This document shows, piece by piece, positions 35,471 to 49,225 of a DNA stretch of 64,000 nt; position 1 is the first letter of the stretch, and every line of letters begins with the position of its first letter. Both the position numbers and the translations under genes were made by a program. Under the pieces are notes generated by a model. The model saw only the letters and a list, made by a program, of their open reading frames with translations. It had not been told where the DNA came from and made no database searches. The DNA is from Paraspadella gotoi. Its lineage: Eukaryota > Chaetognatha. Location: the NCBI GenBank assembly GCA_051294375.1, contig CM119264.1:1471923-1535922 (forward strand), given 5' to 3'.

Positions 35471-36195
35471 AGATTAAAAACCGCAAATAAACTTAAAAAA
35501 CAAAAAAAGATAGAAAAAAGGAAAAAGTAAAGTCCGCCTCCAGATTCTTGATGTCGCAATAAGATCTGATGGACGAAACTATTGGCTCAGAATTGATGGG
35601 AGATGTAAGCCGATGTGATGAGTTTTTGGGAGACAATCATAAAAAATAAAAAATGTATATTTTGGCTAAAAATAGTATTATTATTGATATTTTTCCTTCT
35701 GGTCTAGCCGGTATTGCGTTGGTGGGAATCTATTTTTTTCTCTTGTGAAAGAGAAAAAAAACGATCAACGATTTTAAGAAAGAGAAGAAAAAGGAAGAGG
35801 AGGAAAGAAAAGATTGAGGGGATTTTAAGGGGATGGTGGTAAAAAAATGGTATTTCACATTATAGATAAATGATTATTTGCTTTCTTTTTCAAGAGTGCC
35901 CCATTTATATTCTTTAATCCCTGAATTGAATTTAAACTGTAATATTTATATTAATTTTATTTATCTAAAAACCAATACCTAAACCTAATCCCCTTAACCC
36001 TAATTTAATCTTGAACCCCAACTTTAAACGCTTATCTTTAACCTTTAATCTTAAACGTTAGTTCCTAAGACAAATGCTCAATCACAAACTAAGTTAAGAT
36101 AAAATGGGGTGTTCTTGGAAAATAAGGCTGGAATTTATTTTGTTAGAGGTGGATAAAGATATAGGAAGTAATTAAAAAGAAAAAGAGAAAAAATG

Positions 36196-36680
36196 GAAAG
36201 AAGAGAAAAGAAAAGAAAAAAAGAAAAGAAAAGAAAAGAAAAGAAAAGAAAAGAAAAGAAAAGAAAAGATAGAGAAAGAAATAAAAAAATGAAAAGAAAA
36301 GTAAAGAAAAGAAAAGGGAAAAAAAGGAAAGGAAAGGAAAGGAAAGGAAAGGTGGGGAAAGGAAAGGAAAGGAAAGGAAAGGAAAGGAAAGGAAAGGAAA
36401 GGAAAGGAAAGATAAGAAATGAGGTGGATAAAGATATAGGAAGTAATGAAAAAGAAAAAGAGAAAAAAATGGAAAGAAGAGAAAAGAAAAGAAAAGAAAA
36501 GAAAAGGAAAGGAAAGAAAAAATAGAGAAAAGAAAAGAAAAGAAAGAGAAAGAAATAAAAAAAGAAAAGAACAAGAAAGAAAAGAAAAGAAAAGAAAAGA
36601 AAAGAAAAAAAAGAAAAAGAAAAGAAAAGAAAAGAAAAGAAAAGAAAAGAAAACAAAAGAAAAAGAAAAGAAAAGGAGGG
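36196..36680. repeat. (GAAAA)n / (GGAAA)n pentanucleotide arrays
   Basis: AAAAG units at 36196-36300 and 36475-36680 and GGAAA units at 36325-36412. A GGATAAAGATATAGGAAGTAA block flanks both arrays (about 36150 and 36425), so the array was itself duplicated. Confidence 0.93.
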
Positions 36681-36906
36681 ACTAATCAGGAAAGTGTCCA
36701 AGGAATCTTCGGTTAATGGATCGAGCGATCCCAAGGGAGGTGGTTTGGGGGTCGGAGGTGGTTTGAGGTGGTTTAGGCGGGGTGGGGATTGGGACCAAGG
36801 GAGGGGGTAAGAGGGGAAAAAGAGGCAGATGGAGATGGAGATGGAAAGAGAGTAAAAAGGAGAAAGAAATGAGAAGAAATGGATATGACTTAATGATCCT
36901 AAACTG

Positions 36907-36939
<33 letters not shown>

Positions 36940-38341
36940 GTCTGGTTCTTTCTTCTCTCTTCTTCCCTCACGCCAAGATATTCTTCGGCCGGCATAAACC
37001 GCGAGTACCTACCAAATGCGGCGAAATAATTAAGACACCAAAGAGGCTGCGGGTCCCCGAGGGACATCTTTCTAGTCTCACGCTTTCCTGGGTTTCTCGT
37101 TCTTCTCTTCCTCTCTCTTCTCTTCTCTTCTGTTCTTCTTCTCTCCTCATCTCTCGTCTCTCTCTTCTCTCTCGTCCTCTCTCATCTCATCTCTCATCTC
37201 TTTCCTCTCTGATCCTCTCTCTTCTGTCCCTCCTCCATCTCTCATTTTTTCACCCTCTCCCACCATATTCACAATAATTAAAAATTTATTTTTCAAATTA
37301 AACAATTTTAATGTTATATTTAAATTAATTTTTCTGTCATTCATTCATTTAATATTCATATTTTTATCGTCAAAAGTATTACTGGCGTAAATAGAATCTA
37401 AATATTTTTTTGTTTTTTCAAAGTTTTATAAACTTTATTTTTATCATATACTTATTCTCTATATTCTCATCGAGATAATTTTATATCCCTCGTCAACCTT
37501 TCGTTGTTTTTTTGGTTCGCTTTTCTCTCTTCTTTTTTTTTATTCAAGCAAATTTGATGCAAAAATAAATTTAAAAATTGTGAACAATTTTTTGGGGGCT
37601 CCATTTTTTAGAGCATCTCTTGATTTTTTTGAAAGCGACAGCAGTTTTTTTATGAAATGTTTTTTTTTTCTTTTCTAATTTCTGGATTTTTCCTTTTTTT
37701 ATATTGTCATTTATTTATGCTATTTTGAAATGCTTGTTTCTGTTTTTATTTTCCCATGCAAGTTGCTTAATCTCCATCCTTTCTATTTTATTTTTCCTCT
37801 TTTTTTTCTTCTAATAACTAACGGTCCGCTCAAAGGAGGTTTATTATTTAGGTTGAAACAAATTAGAAAGGTAATGTATGAAATAGAGAGACTAAATCCA
37901 AAAAAATTAACACTAGAGATAGTAGTCTGGAGTATGAAAGGTCTAAAGAAGGTGAAAGGTAGAGGAATGGGAAACGAAATGTACAAATAACAAACGAAGA
38001 GATTCAAACGAACCTAACCTGGAAATTAGCATGAACACGAACAAACGAGAAACCAAACTTACCTAAAAATGAACCGAACGAAGGAAGGAATGAAGAACTA
38101 ACCGAAAGATAGGGAACGAAACCGAACTTAATCAGAAAATTGCGTTGATTGTAAACGATAGAGAAGAATATTCGAAAAAAAAAAAAAAAGAAGAGAAAGA
38201 AGGAAAACATCGTTAATTCAAAGAGGACTAATGCGGAATAGAGGAACGCGGCTATTAGGAGATTTGTTGAGATAAGGGGGGGAGAGGGAGAAGAGAGAGG
38301 GATGAGGAAAGAGAGAGAGAGAGAGGAGAGAAGAGAGAGGA

Positions 38342-38374
<33 letters not shown>

Positions 38375-38990
38375 GAGAGGAGAGGAGAGAGAGAGAGGAG
38401 AAGAGGAGAGAGAGAGAGAAAGAGAGGAAACCAGGAAAAGCCGTGAGACAGAGAGATTGTCCCTCGGGATCCGCAAGCTCTGGTGTCTTGAGTTATTTCG
38501 GCATTGTGTGAGACTCATGTCGGTTTATGGGCCGAAGAAACTATCTTGGGTGAGGGAAGAAGAGAGAGAAGAACCAGAAGAGAGAGAGAGAGAGAGAGGA
38601 GCAGTTTTAAGATCGAGTTAAGGTACATGATGCCATTTTCTTCTCAATTTCTTTTCTCCTTTTTACTCTCTTCCATCTCCATCTCCATCTGCCTACTTTT
38701 TCCCCTCTTACCCCTCCCTTGGTCCCAATCTCGCCACGCAGGCCGCCTAAACCACCCTCAAACACCTCCTGACCCCCAAACTACCTCCCTTGGGATCGCT
38801 CGATCCATTAACAGCGAAGATTCCTTGGGACTTTCCTGATTAGTCCCTCCTTTTCTTTTCTTTTTCTTTGTTTTCTTTTCTTCCTTTTTTTTTTTTTTTT
38901 TTTTTTTTTCTCTTGCTTTTTCTTTTTCTTTTCTATTCTCTTTTTTTCTTTTCTTTTCTTCTTTTTCTTTTTTTTTCTTTTCTTTTTTCT
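36540..38990. repeat. second large inverted repeat, arms about 700 bp
   Basis: 36540-37235 is repeated in reverse complement at about 38285-38990, around a 1-kb non-palindromic centre. Shared landmarks are GATCGAGCGATCCCAAGGGA (36720 and 38800) and GGAGATGGAGATGG (36835 and 38680). The right arm stops about 40 bp before the N gap at 39027. Arm identity is lowered by many one-base indels. Confidence 0.8.
36690..38220 (+). repeat. duplicated unit, copy 1 (partial)
   Basis: Direct repeat of 39060-40440: the same order of the GATCGAGCGATCC block, (TC)n, TTTTTTGGGGGC, and a GAAC-GAACGAAC-rich stretch. It differs mainly by extra or missing single bases. Confidence 0.8.
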
Positions 38991-39026
38991 TCTGTTCTTG
39001 TTTCTGTGTCTGTATTGTCGGTTGAT

Positions 39027-39051
39027 NNNNNNNNNNNNNNNNNNNNNNNNN
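39027..39051. other. assembly gap, 25 N
   Basis: Fixed-length placeholder separating the palindromic contig end from duplication copy A. Confidence 0.98.
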
Positions 39052-40631
39052 AAAAAAGAAAGAGATTCCAAAGGAATCTCGGTAATCGGATCGAGCGATC
39101 CCAAGGGAGGTAGGTTTGGGGGTCGGAGGTGGTTTGAGGTGGTTTAGGAGCGGGTGGGGATTGGGACCAAGGGAGGGGGTAAGAGGGGAAAAAGAGGCAG
39201 ATGGAGATGGAGATGGAAAGAGAGTAAAAAGGAGAAAGAAATGAGAAGAAAATGGATATGACTTAATGATCCTAAACTGTCTCTCTCGTCATCTTATCCT
39301 CTCTTCTCTCTTCTGGTTCTTTCTCTCTCTTCTTCCCTACGCCAAGATAGTTTGCTTCGGCCGGCATAATACCGACTGAGTCTCACACAATGCGCGAAAT
39401 AATCTGAAGACACCAAGAGGCTTGCGGATCGCCCGAGGGACAATCTCTTCTAGTCTCACGCTTTCCTGGTTTCTCTCTTTCTCTCTCTCTCTCCTCTTCT
39501 GCTCTCTTTTCTTCTCTCTCCTATCTCTCTCTCTCTCTTCTTCTCTCTCCTCCTCTCTTTCCTCCTCTCTCTCTCTCTCTTTCTCTACTGATTCCTTCTC
39601 TTCTCTCCCGTGCCTCGTCATCTCTCCATCAATTTTTTCACCCTCGTCCCACCATATTCAAATATTAAAATTTATTTTTCAATTAATCATTTATTTATAT
39701 TTAATTATATTTTTTCATTCATTCATTTATCAATTTTTATCGTCAAAAGTATTACTGCGTAAAAGAATCTAAATATTTTTTTTATTTTTAAGTTTTAACT
39801 TTATTTTTTATCATATATTATTCTCATATTCTCATCGAGATAATTTATACCCGTCAACCTTTCTTTTTTTTTCCTTTTCTCTTCTTTTTTTTTATTCAAA
39901 GACAAATTTGATGCAAAAAAATTAAAAATTGTGACAATTTTTTGGGGGCACATTTTTAGCATCTCTTGATTTTTTGAACGAAGCAGTTTTTTTATGAATT
40001 TTTTTTTTCTTTTCTATTTCTGATTTTTACTTTTTTATTTGTCATTTATTTATCTATTTTGATTTGTTTCGTTTTTATTTCATCAATTCTTAATCTTCAT
40101 CCTTTTATTTTTTTCCCTTTTTCTCTAATAACTAACGTCCGCTCAAGGAAGTTATATTTAAGTTGAACAAATTAAGGTAATTATGAATAAGACAACAAAA
40201 AATAAACCAGAAAGAAATAAAGGCTAAGAGAAGTAAGGAACGAAACGAAAGTACAAACAAACGAAAGATCAAACGAACTAACTGGAAATAGAATGAACGA
40301 ACAAACGAACAAACAAACTTACTAATGAACGAACGAAGGAAGGAATGAACGAACTAACGAAAGAAGGAACGAACGAACTTATCAGAAATGCGTTGATTAA
40401 ACGATAGAGAAAAATCGAAAAAAACAAAAGAGAGAAGAAGGAAAAAAAATCGTTAATCAGGCGACGAGCGAGAAAAGAGATGCGTAGCTTCGAGTGTCGC
40501 CCGTCGAAGTCTTTTTGTTTGAATAGAACCGAGAGACTCTAATATGCAAATGAGATTATTGTTCAAAAGAGGAAAAGATAAAAGAAAAAAGAAATGAGAG
40601 TGTTGGTTAGTGAGGGTGAGTGAAAAAGGGT

Positions 40632-40696
<65 letters not shown>

Positions 40697-41434
40697 AGAG
40701 ATGATTGTATTAGCTATTATCTATTACTGCCTTTTTTGTTTCCGCTCAGGAAATTACGACATCGACTCTCAGGGGGAAGAAAATAGGGGAAGAGGGAGAA
40801 GGGGAGGAAGAGGAAGAGAAGGAGGGGGTAGAGGAGGAAGAGGGTGAAGAAAAGGGAGAAGGGTAGGAAGAGGAAGAGAAGGAGGGAGAAGAGAATAATA
40901 TTTGTAATAAAGATTAAATAAATAGTAATAAGAATAATAAATAGAAAAAAGCTGGAGAGAAATAAAGCAAAATTAAAGCAAAAATTGTAAAATGGAAAAT
41001 TGAAACAAGAAAGAAGGAAGAAAAGAGAGAAATGCTCTTGAGTCAAAGGCCTTCTTTTCTTCCTTCTCATTCTCCCTTCCCTTCTTCCTTCCTTCTTTCC
41101 TCAGTTCCTCCTCTCTCTCTCCTTCACTCCCCCTTCTCCTTCCCCTTCTCTCCATGCACTTTTCTCTATTCCTCTTCCCTTCCTCTCATCATTCTCTCCC
41201 CTCCTCTTTTCCTCCCCCCTCTCTCCTTGCCCTCTTCTCCCATCCTCCCTCCTCTCATCCTCTCCTCTCCTCTCTCTCCTATCTCTCTCCTTTCCCTCTT
41301 TCCTTCTCGCTCACCTTCCTCTCCATCTCTCTGCTCTTCCCACTCCCCCATTTTTCTTCTTCTTCCTACCCCTTCCCTCACTCCCTTCCATCACTCTCTC
41401 CTCTCACTGCTCCCTCTCGATGCGGTAGCTAAAA

Positions 41435-42540
41435 CGATTGTGGCCCGATCAGGAGCCTAGAGTTGAAGCTTTCGCTACTGACTACAGGTTTTAAATATTG
41501 AATCTGTAAAATGGTGTGAAACATTTGGCAACTAAACCCTGTCAAGGGGAAAGGATCGGTAATGCGCAGGTCTTTTTAGTCCGATGCCTCGACCCATCTG
41601 CTGAGTTCTTTTGAATCTCTTAAAAATCGGAGATGGATGAGGTCGTGAGAATATAAAGAATTTTCAATTGCTTAGGTATTGTCTTAGTGAAAAACTTTTC
41701 TGGACGAGATTCATTGATATCTTTATTAGACAAGCAAAGGGCAATCTTTGCCATCAAATAAAGATAGCCAAATGAAAGTTATGACAATTATAAAACTGTT
41801 CTTCAGCTCTACACAGTCTGGTCATTTTCAATCTTTGAATACTTCTAGTCCAACTTGGATAACACTCGAGCAAAAGCCAATGGGAGAAAATAGAAAAAAC
41901 TGCATTTGCGAGCAATGAAAAACCTTTTTAGAAACTTCCAATACGATACGTCGGCCAAAGTTTGTTTATGAATGCAGCAAATGTTCGAATATTTTAACCA
42001 CCAAGTTTAACAAAAAAAGCACCTGCAAACGAATCAGTGGAGCCATCGGTAGACGGACAAACGATTCTCTTCGATGACATCATTGAATATCGTTCCATTC
42101 CGAGAGATATTTCCACACACAAATCCCACATCAAAAATGTCAGGAAACTTTGGGGATTTAGTATCAGTCAAGTCACTCTTCAGACCAAACAAATTTTTGC
42201 CGAAGTCTGTCAAAAAATAAATATCCAGAAACACACTTAGACATCAGTAGTTACACTGAATTGGGGATCATTAATGTCTAATTCTTACAACATATTACTT
42301 TTGTTTTGTCTTTGGCTTTTATTTTTACTTTTATTTTCTGACGTAGTCGTGTCACGTAACTTCTTCATTGTGTCCTGTCCGGGATTCGGGGTCAAAAGTT
42401 CAAATGTATTTAAGAACATTACCAAAATACGTACAATTTTAAATTTTGCTTTTTACCGTCACGTATGTCTTTAATGAAAGACCCATAAGCCGCTTAATCG
42501 CGAGCTCTAGTCCGTTGTTGTATATTTATCATTAATCATT

Positions 42541-42573
<33 letters not shown>

Positions 42574-42684
42574 CTTCTCGCCCCTGTCCGTCTTTCCCGG
42601 AGACTTTTCTAAACGCGTTCATGCAAACGCAAAGTAAAACCTCTTGGCCTGATATCGCGCGACCTATCTCAGCCAAAGCACGCT

Positions 42685-42719
<35 letters not shown>

Positions 42720-45290
42720 ATCTCCATCTTCGTCTCGTCTCTCTCTTTCTTTCTCATCTTCTGCTCTCTCTCCGTCTTCTCTCTCTCTCGTCTCTCTCTG
42801 CTCTCCAATTAGAATCTAAAAAGAATGGAAAAAAAAAACTTTGCTTAATACTTAATTTTAATATTATTTATACATTTGTGTTATGATCCGTTTCGTTGTT
42901 TTATCTTTCTCTTTGGGTTATTGCTAAATTCCTCATATTAATTCTTGACAGCTTAATGAATTCAGATCAAGATAATTGGGAACTTGGCAGCAATGCTTGC
43001 ATTTTATATGCGCGCGGCGGTGGCCGAAATTTCTCGCGTCAACAGCCTAACATTATGCGCGTGCAGGGCGCGAGATGAAAACGTGCTGGGTCAAAACGTG
43101 AATGGAACGCGCGATACACGATCGATCTTTTAGGTTCAAAGTGGATGTAGTAATAAAAATGGACGACGAAGATTATGGAAAAGAAAAAAAAAACCTTTTT
43201 CGTTACGATTACAATTATTTCTTCCTTTATTTTAAATTTTAGGGTAAATTTGAAAATAAAGTAGAAAAATGAAAAAAAAAGATCGATTTACAAGCCAAAC
43301 CCAAGATCGGTTCCATCCAATGGTGGTGGCCGCCGTCAGTGACTTTTTTTCGCTTCGTGCATTCTGAATTTCTTCATTTATTCCTTATCAGTTTTTTGGA
43401 TTTCCTAAGGCGGAGAGGGAGCAGTCACCTTAGATTTGATGTTTTTTCCATGTCTTAACAAATGCAGCCCAAATTACAGGCGAATTGTTGAGCATTTTCC
43501 ACGTAAGATGGGTACAGACCAAGAGACAGACATACCGACCCACCGGACCGACAGGCACCGACCGAAAAGTGACATATAGAGCCCGCTCCAGGAGTACATC
43601 CGCATTGCCTTGGGCCAACCGAGGCCGCGATCCCACATCCGCTCATAACCAGTCTTCAACCAATCTTTAACGAATTTAATTCTTAAATTTCGAAAATTAG
43701 GTTATATTTAGGGATTGAAGCTTTGTGATAAATGTTATGGATTAGGGTTAGGGATATAGGGTTAGGGATATGAATATTAGGATTAAAGATTAAGGATAAG
43801 GATTAGGATTGATAAACTTTAATAATATATTTAGGGAAAATACAAAGGTATAACAATTAAATTCCGGGTGTGAGAGCAACGGAATGAGGCAGCGTTCTGT
43901 GAAAAGAGTACCAAAAAAAAAAGAAATGGATGCTCTAGAAAAAGAGCCAATAAAGAGGCGCTTTGGAAAAGAGATGCCAAAATTTTTAATTTATTAAAAT
44001 TCGCTTCTTAATTTATAATTTAAATGAAAAAGAAAACATTAGACATTTTTTTTTGTTTTTCTTGTCTTCAAAGAAAAAGAAAGAATTTTGATGTTCTTAA
44101 TTTTCTCTCTCCTCTTTCTTCTGATAATAAGGGATGATTATTTAAAACAAACAAAATAATTGTTGACTTTCCATTTCGTCAGATTGAAGTTTTCTCTCCC
44201 ATTCACGATCCACAGACGAGGCTAACCATATTTTCTTTTTTTATTTTTAGAAAGGGTGACGTTAGTTACGAGACAGAGAGATGAGACACTCACACAGAGA
44301 ATCGGGACGAGATAGAGGGATGAGGAGAAAGACAGAAAGAAAGAAAGAGTGAACAGAAAAAGAAAGAGAAGAAAGAGTTCAAGATTAAAAAAAAATTCGG
44401 GTACATCGTACATTTTAACAGAAATGACACAAATAGGAGTTGCTTGTCTGATTTTGTTCACAAATTAAGCTTAACTGTTCAGCCTCTTTGTTTTTCTGAT
44501 TTCAACCATTAGATTAGTGCAGCATAGATAACAATCTTCTTTTTTCTTAGTCTGAACTATATCAAAAATAGTTTTCTTAAAAGCTCAAAGTCAAAAATTA
44601 TTTCGACTACTTTTATAAATAAATTAAATAAATGTGCTAGACTTACTTGTGATATGGCGCTAGGGCGGGCCTCTTTATGATACCACATTTAGTACTATTG
44701 GGGATCGATCCCCGGTAACTTATATGGTAATGACTTGCACGGCTTTACTTTATGAGGCACGGGGCATTAGGTAAAAAAACTGCTGTTTTTAAAGCGGAGT
44801 GAACTTGGCGCAAAAAACAAAAAAAAAACAAAAAACGACAAAATCTCGAAACTAGTTTAGGACGAAATTGACGAAGATTTCCGCGCCTTCTCTCAACAAG
44901 AAAGAAAGAGTGCTGCATCTAATTATCCCGAACTGCAAAGCTTCTTGATGCTGCCATCGCTGCCAACCGAAATGAAGAGAGCACTCAGTTGTAGGTCAGT
45001 TTCTCTATTTCGGGATCCGAGATTCAAAAACCCTAAAGCGAAGCTTTTTGTGTTGCGGCCGGATCGAAGCAGATAGAATGGAGAAAGAGACAGAGAGAAA
45101 AACCCACAGACAATCTTCTCTCTCGAGTAATACCAAGCGAGCCCTGATTTTCTCTTTGTCTCACTTCTCTCTCCCACAGCTAGCCATCTCCGGTCGGGTC
45201 GTGGTAATCTCAACCGAGTAATCCGTATCGAGTTTCATATCGACACCACTACGAACCACTTGCTACTCCCCTCGGACATCCCTCCGCTAT
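41435..45290. other. 3.9-kb segment present only in copy A; no recognised gene
   Basis: The more complex sequence within this segment includes small open frames, notably 42037-42240 (plus), with a short upstream frame reading YECSKCSNILTTKF, which is Cys-pair-like. I can assign none. It also holds (TC)n runs (42546-42573, 42690-42718), a family-A-like ACCGACC stretch (43530-43565) and degenerate TTAGGG words (43738-43775). The junctions carry CTCTCGATGCGG and CTCTATGCGCCG, which may be a diverged target duplication. Confidence 0.45.
44655..44775 (-). repeat. second tRNA-like SINE, related to family B
   Basis: On the minus strand: GCCGTGCAAGTCATTACC, then ACCGGGGATCGATCCCC. It shares the AAGTCATT arm and a B-box-like T-arm with family B but has a different body. 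An inverted copy is at 63280-63400 as part of the duplicated segment. Confidence 0.45.
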
Positions 45291-45689
45291 TATCCTCTCT
45301 CCCATCTTCTTCCCGCATCTCTATGCGCCGACGAACTCTTCTCTGCCGTTTTTGTGAAATTTTATCCAAACGAACAAAATGAGGGCATCAAACGTCGCGT
45401 GCGAGAAAACCGACGCCCAGCGATCCTGGCGGGAAGGAAGAGAAAAGCGAGAGAGAGAAAGAAAAAAAAAACAATTGGCTCCGAGAAGGAAAAGCCCGAA
45501 GAAAACCGGGAGTCAAATTTCATAATTTACGCCGACACTAAAATTCGACTCACGCTCTGGCCTCCTTTGAGGGGGGTGGAGAGAGAGAGAGAGAGAGGGA
45601 CAGAGAGAGGGAGAGAGAGAGAGAGAGAGAGAGAGATTCGTAGACTTGAGTTGAGTGCAGATTTTTTTTTCTTTTAACCCTGATTCGTT

Positions 45690-46200
45690 GGAGCTTTTAG
45701 TCTGTGGTGTTTAAAATTTATTTTGTCTTTTTTTTTCCTTTTTCTCAGTTTCCTCATTTTTTTTTCTTTCCTCCTTTTTTTCATTTCTTTCCTTCTTTCA
45801 TTTATTTCCATTTTTTCCCTCATTTTCTCCTTTCTTTCATTTATTTTCTCCTTTTTCTCATTTTTTCCCTCCTTTCTTTCATTTTTTTCTGGTTATTTCT
45901 GTTTTCTTTCATTTCTTTCCGCCTTTAAATCATATTTTTAATTTCTTTTCTCCTTTTCTTCCATTTCTTTCCTCCTTTTTAACATTTTTATCCTTCAATT
46001 CCTTCTTTCTTTGATATTTTTCCTTCTTTTTTATTTCATTCCTTCTTACTTTCATTTCTTTCCTCCTTTTTATCATTTATTTCCTTCTTTTCTTCCTTTC
46101 TTTTATTTCTTCCTTTATTTTTTTTCATATTTTTCCTCCTCTATTTCATTTCTTTCCTCATTTCTTTCATTTCTTTCCTCATTTCTTTCCCATCTCAATT
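45690..46200. repeat. polypyrimidine TTTCTTTCCTCC region
   Basis: T/C-rich, ATTTCTTTCCTCCTTT units; copy B equivalent at 56530-57095. It is followed by a degenerate (ATGTCATCGTCATC) stretch at 46255-46430. Confidence 0.88.
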
Positions 46201-47584
46201 GACGAAATCGAAGCTCAATGCATCCATCTTTGTCATCAAAGTAAAAAAAAAATAACATCCTCGATTTAAATGTCATAATCATCCAACTAAATGTCATTGT
46301 CATCTATTTAAATATCATCATCATCCACCTAAATGTCATCGTCATCAATTTATATGTAGTCATCATCATCCACCTAAATGTCATCGTTATTGATTTAAAT
46401 GTCATTGTAATCGATTTAAATGTCATTGCCAAATCGGACGACAAGTGTCCTGCGAAATGACGGTCGTCGTCGTCGTTGGAAGATCATTGGCGGCACCTTT
46501 TACGAAAAATCGGATTTAATTATTTCGTCATTATAATTATAAAAGAAACGTTAAGCTTTTAATTGAGGTTTTTTATGATATTTTTTTATATAAGATTTAA
46601 AATTCTCGTGCTATTTAAATAAAGATATAAGTTTTTTATTCTAAATTGATTACAATTTATTGTACTATTTAATATGTGGGTTCGAATCTAACCGCTGCCA
46701 CCACATTTAAAAAAAAACTCATAGATTTTTATGGGCAAAATCAAGATGAGATTTCATTCTAAGAATAATGGTGACGGTGAGACATGCATTACAGTTTTGA
46801 TCAATTATATTAAAATTAGAATAGGTTAAATCTATTTATAGCTGATTATTGATTATTATTTATAGTGATTTTGACTGTTCCAATTATTCAGCAAGCTAAT
46901 TGGTCGATTCTGGTTCCATCTTAGCCAATTAGGATTCGGTGATTCTATTTTTGCTTATAACGCCTGAGCTTCTTATCCGATTTTCTTATTGTGGCTTGAT
47001 ACTCTTTCGATTATACATATAGTATTTATGAAAGATAATTAATCTATTTCTTTTTTATATATAGTTTTATTTATTTTTTTTTCTAGATATATATTTTTTA
47101 TTTTAAATCAAATTTTTGTTTATTCAGATTTTATATTTAATTTAATAAATATATTTTTCTATTTTTTTCCCGATCACTTCTTCAAGGGTGCCTCATTTAT
47201 GTCGAACCCTCTTAGGAATTTTCATTGAAATATGAGGAGGAAAATTCTTGGAGTCAGGACCAACATGGCGGCGCCTCAATAAAAAGGAGAGAGAGAGAGA
47301 GCGAGAGAGAGAGAGAGAAAGCGAGAGAGAGAGAGAGTTGAAAAGAAGACGCGTCGTCATAGCAACGGGATTTTACGAGCGAAAAGTCGCTCGATCGACC
47401 GAAACTTTTCGCTTTTCACACAAAAAAAGGGAAAATGTTCACACGGAGAGAATTTTAATTTTTTATTATGTTTTTTTTAACGAAATTCATTAACCAATAA
47501 AGTGTTTTACTGAGTATTGATTGGAATAAATCGATCAAAATACGTTTGTAAAAGTTAACCTTGGGTTTTAGGAGAATAGAATTC

Positions 47585-48400
47585 GTTCGACCGTCTGTCA
47601 GTCCTTTAGTCCTTCCGTCAGTCCGTCATTCCGTCTGTTATTCCGTCCCTCATTCCGTCCGTCCATCCGTTCTTCCGTCCGTCCGTCCTTCCGTTCGTCC
47701 GTTCATCCGTCCTTCCGTCCTTCTTTCCGTCCGTCCATCCGTCATTCCGTAGGTCATCCATCAGTCCATCCATCATTCTGTCCGTCCGTCCTTCCCTCCG
47801 TCCGTCCTTCCATCCATTCGTCTGTCCTTCCGTCCTTCCGCCCTCCCTCCGTCCATCCATCCTTCCGTTCATCCTTCCGTGCGTCCGTCCGTCATTCCAT
47901 CCGTCCGTCTATCCTTCCATCTGTCCATCCTTCGGTTCGGCCGTCCATCCTTCTGTCCATCCATCCTTCTGTCTGTCCATCCGTCCATCCGTCCGTCTTC
48001 CCATCTGTCCGTCTGTCCGCTTGTCTTTGCGTACGTTCGTCTGTCCGTCTGTCTGTCCATCCTTCCATTGGTCATTCCGTCTGTCCATCCTTCCGTCTGT
48101 CTGTCCTTCCGTCCATCCCTCTGTCATTCCGTCCGTCCTTCCGTCCATCCATCCTTCCATCCATCCGTCTGTCTGTCCATCCGTTATTCTGTCCGTCTGT
48201 CCGATTATCCGTCATTCTGTCCGTCCGTCCTTCCGTCTGTCATTCCTTCCTTCCATCCATCCATCTGTCCGTCCGTCCGTCAATCCGTCATTCCATCCGT
48301 CCATCTGTCCGTCCGTCGGTCATTCCGCCCGTCCGTCCGTCCGTCCGTCCGTCCGTCCGTCCATCCGTTTGTCCGTCCGGTCATCCTTCTTTCCTTAATC
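47585..48400. repeat. 800-bp degenerate (TCCG)n/(TCCA)n array
   Basis: CCGTCCGTCCTTCCGTCCAT words throughout; copy B equivalent at 58600-59410. It shares the tetranucleotide of family A, but no family A head block is attached. Pro-Ser-Val ORFs are artefacts. Confidence 0.93.
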
Positions 48401-48538
48401 CTGATTTTCTTTCGATTTTCTTTTTTTCTTTTATTTTTATTTTCGCCGAGAAAAAATTTTCGCAATTAGTTAATGGGAATAAGATGTCTGTCGGTTGAAC
48501 CGAAGCTGAGTCAGCGAGAAGACGGAAAATCAAAGATG

Positions 48539-48611
<73 letters not shown>

Positions 48612-48955
48612 TAAACGAAAACGATAAAGAGTACGAGAGAGAGAGACTTCTTCCCAAATGATATCCAATTTTTTAGTCGCAGTTAAATATGCGTCGCAAT
48701 TTAAACGCTTTTTTCGGTCGGTCCGTCTGTCTGTAAAAAATCTTAATTTCTAATCATGAAACTAAAATACGTAAAAATTATACGTTGAACAGCCTATGGT
48801 TGGGTTTTAAAGGACCCGAAAAGTTTTCAATCAAGACTTTTTCACAGTCCATTGTGTTTACAATGCACATTGTAAATTTCACATCGTACATTTGTACGTC
48901 CAGGAGTTAGGACAGTGAGATAACTATCTCTTCGTGACAGAGAGCGGGAGAAAAG

Positions 48956-49016
<61 letters not shown>

Positions 49017-49039
49017 AGAGAGAGCGAGAGAGAGAGAAA

Positions 49040-49189
49040 GCAGACCGAAGAGAGAGAAGACGATGCGGGAGAAAAAGGAATTCATTGATTTCTGGGGGGA
49101 AAAAGATTCGCTTTAGGGGAAGAAATCATTTTGGGGGAGAAAGTTAAGGAAATCCTCCGGTCTTAGTTCAGATAGAGAGAGAGAGAGTA

Positions 49190-49225
<36 letters not shown>

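Noticed and set aside
42037-42240. 67-residue ORF as a gene, with an upstream Cys-x2-Cys frame
   Set aside because: The two frames do not join through visible splice sites, and no zinc-finger or transposase pattern is complete.
43735-43800. TTAGGG words suggesting an interstitial telomere; also CCTAA-type words at 29820-29940
   Set aside because: Only about three scattered TTAGGG units in a degenerate ATTAGG-rich stretch. They fit the local low-complexity repeats.
46680-46715. tRNA-like GGGTTCGAATCTAACC ending in GCTGCCACCA
   Set aside because: The B-box-like words and CCA-like end are attractive, but the upstream 70 bases are A/T-only and form no D or anticodon arm. The copy at 57640 has lost the match.
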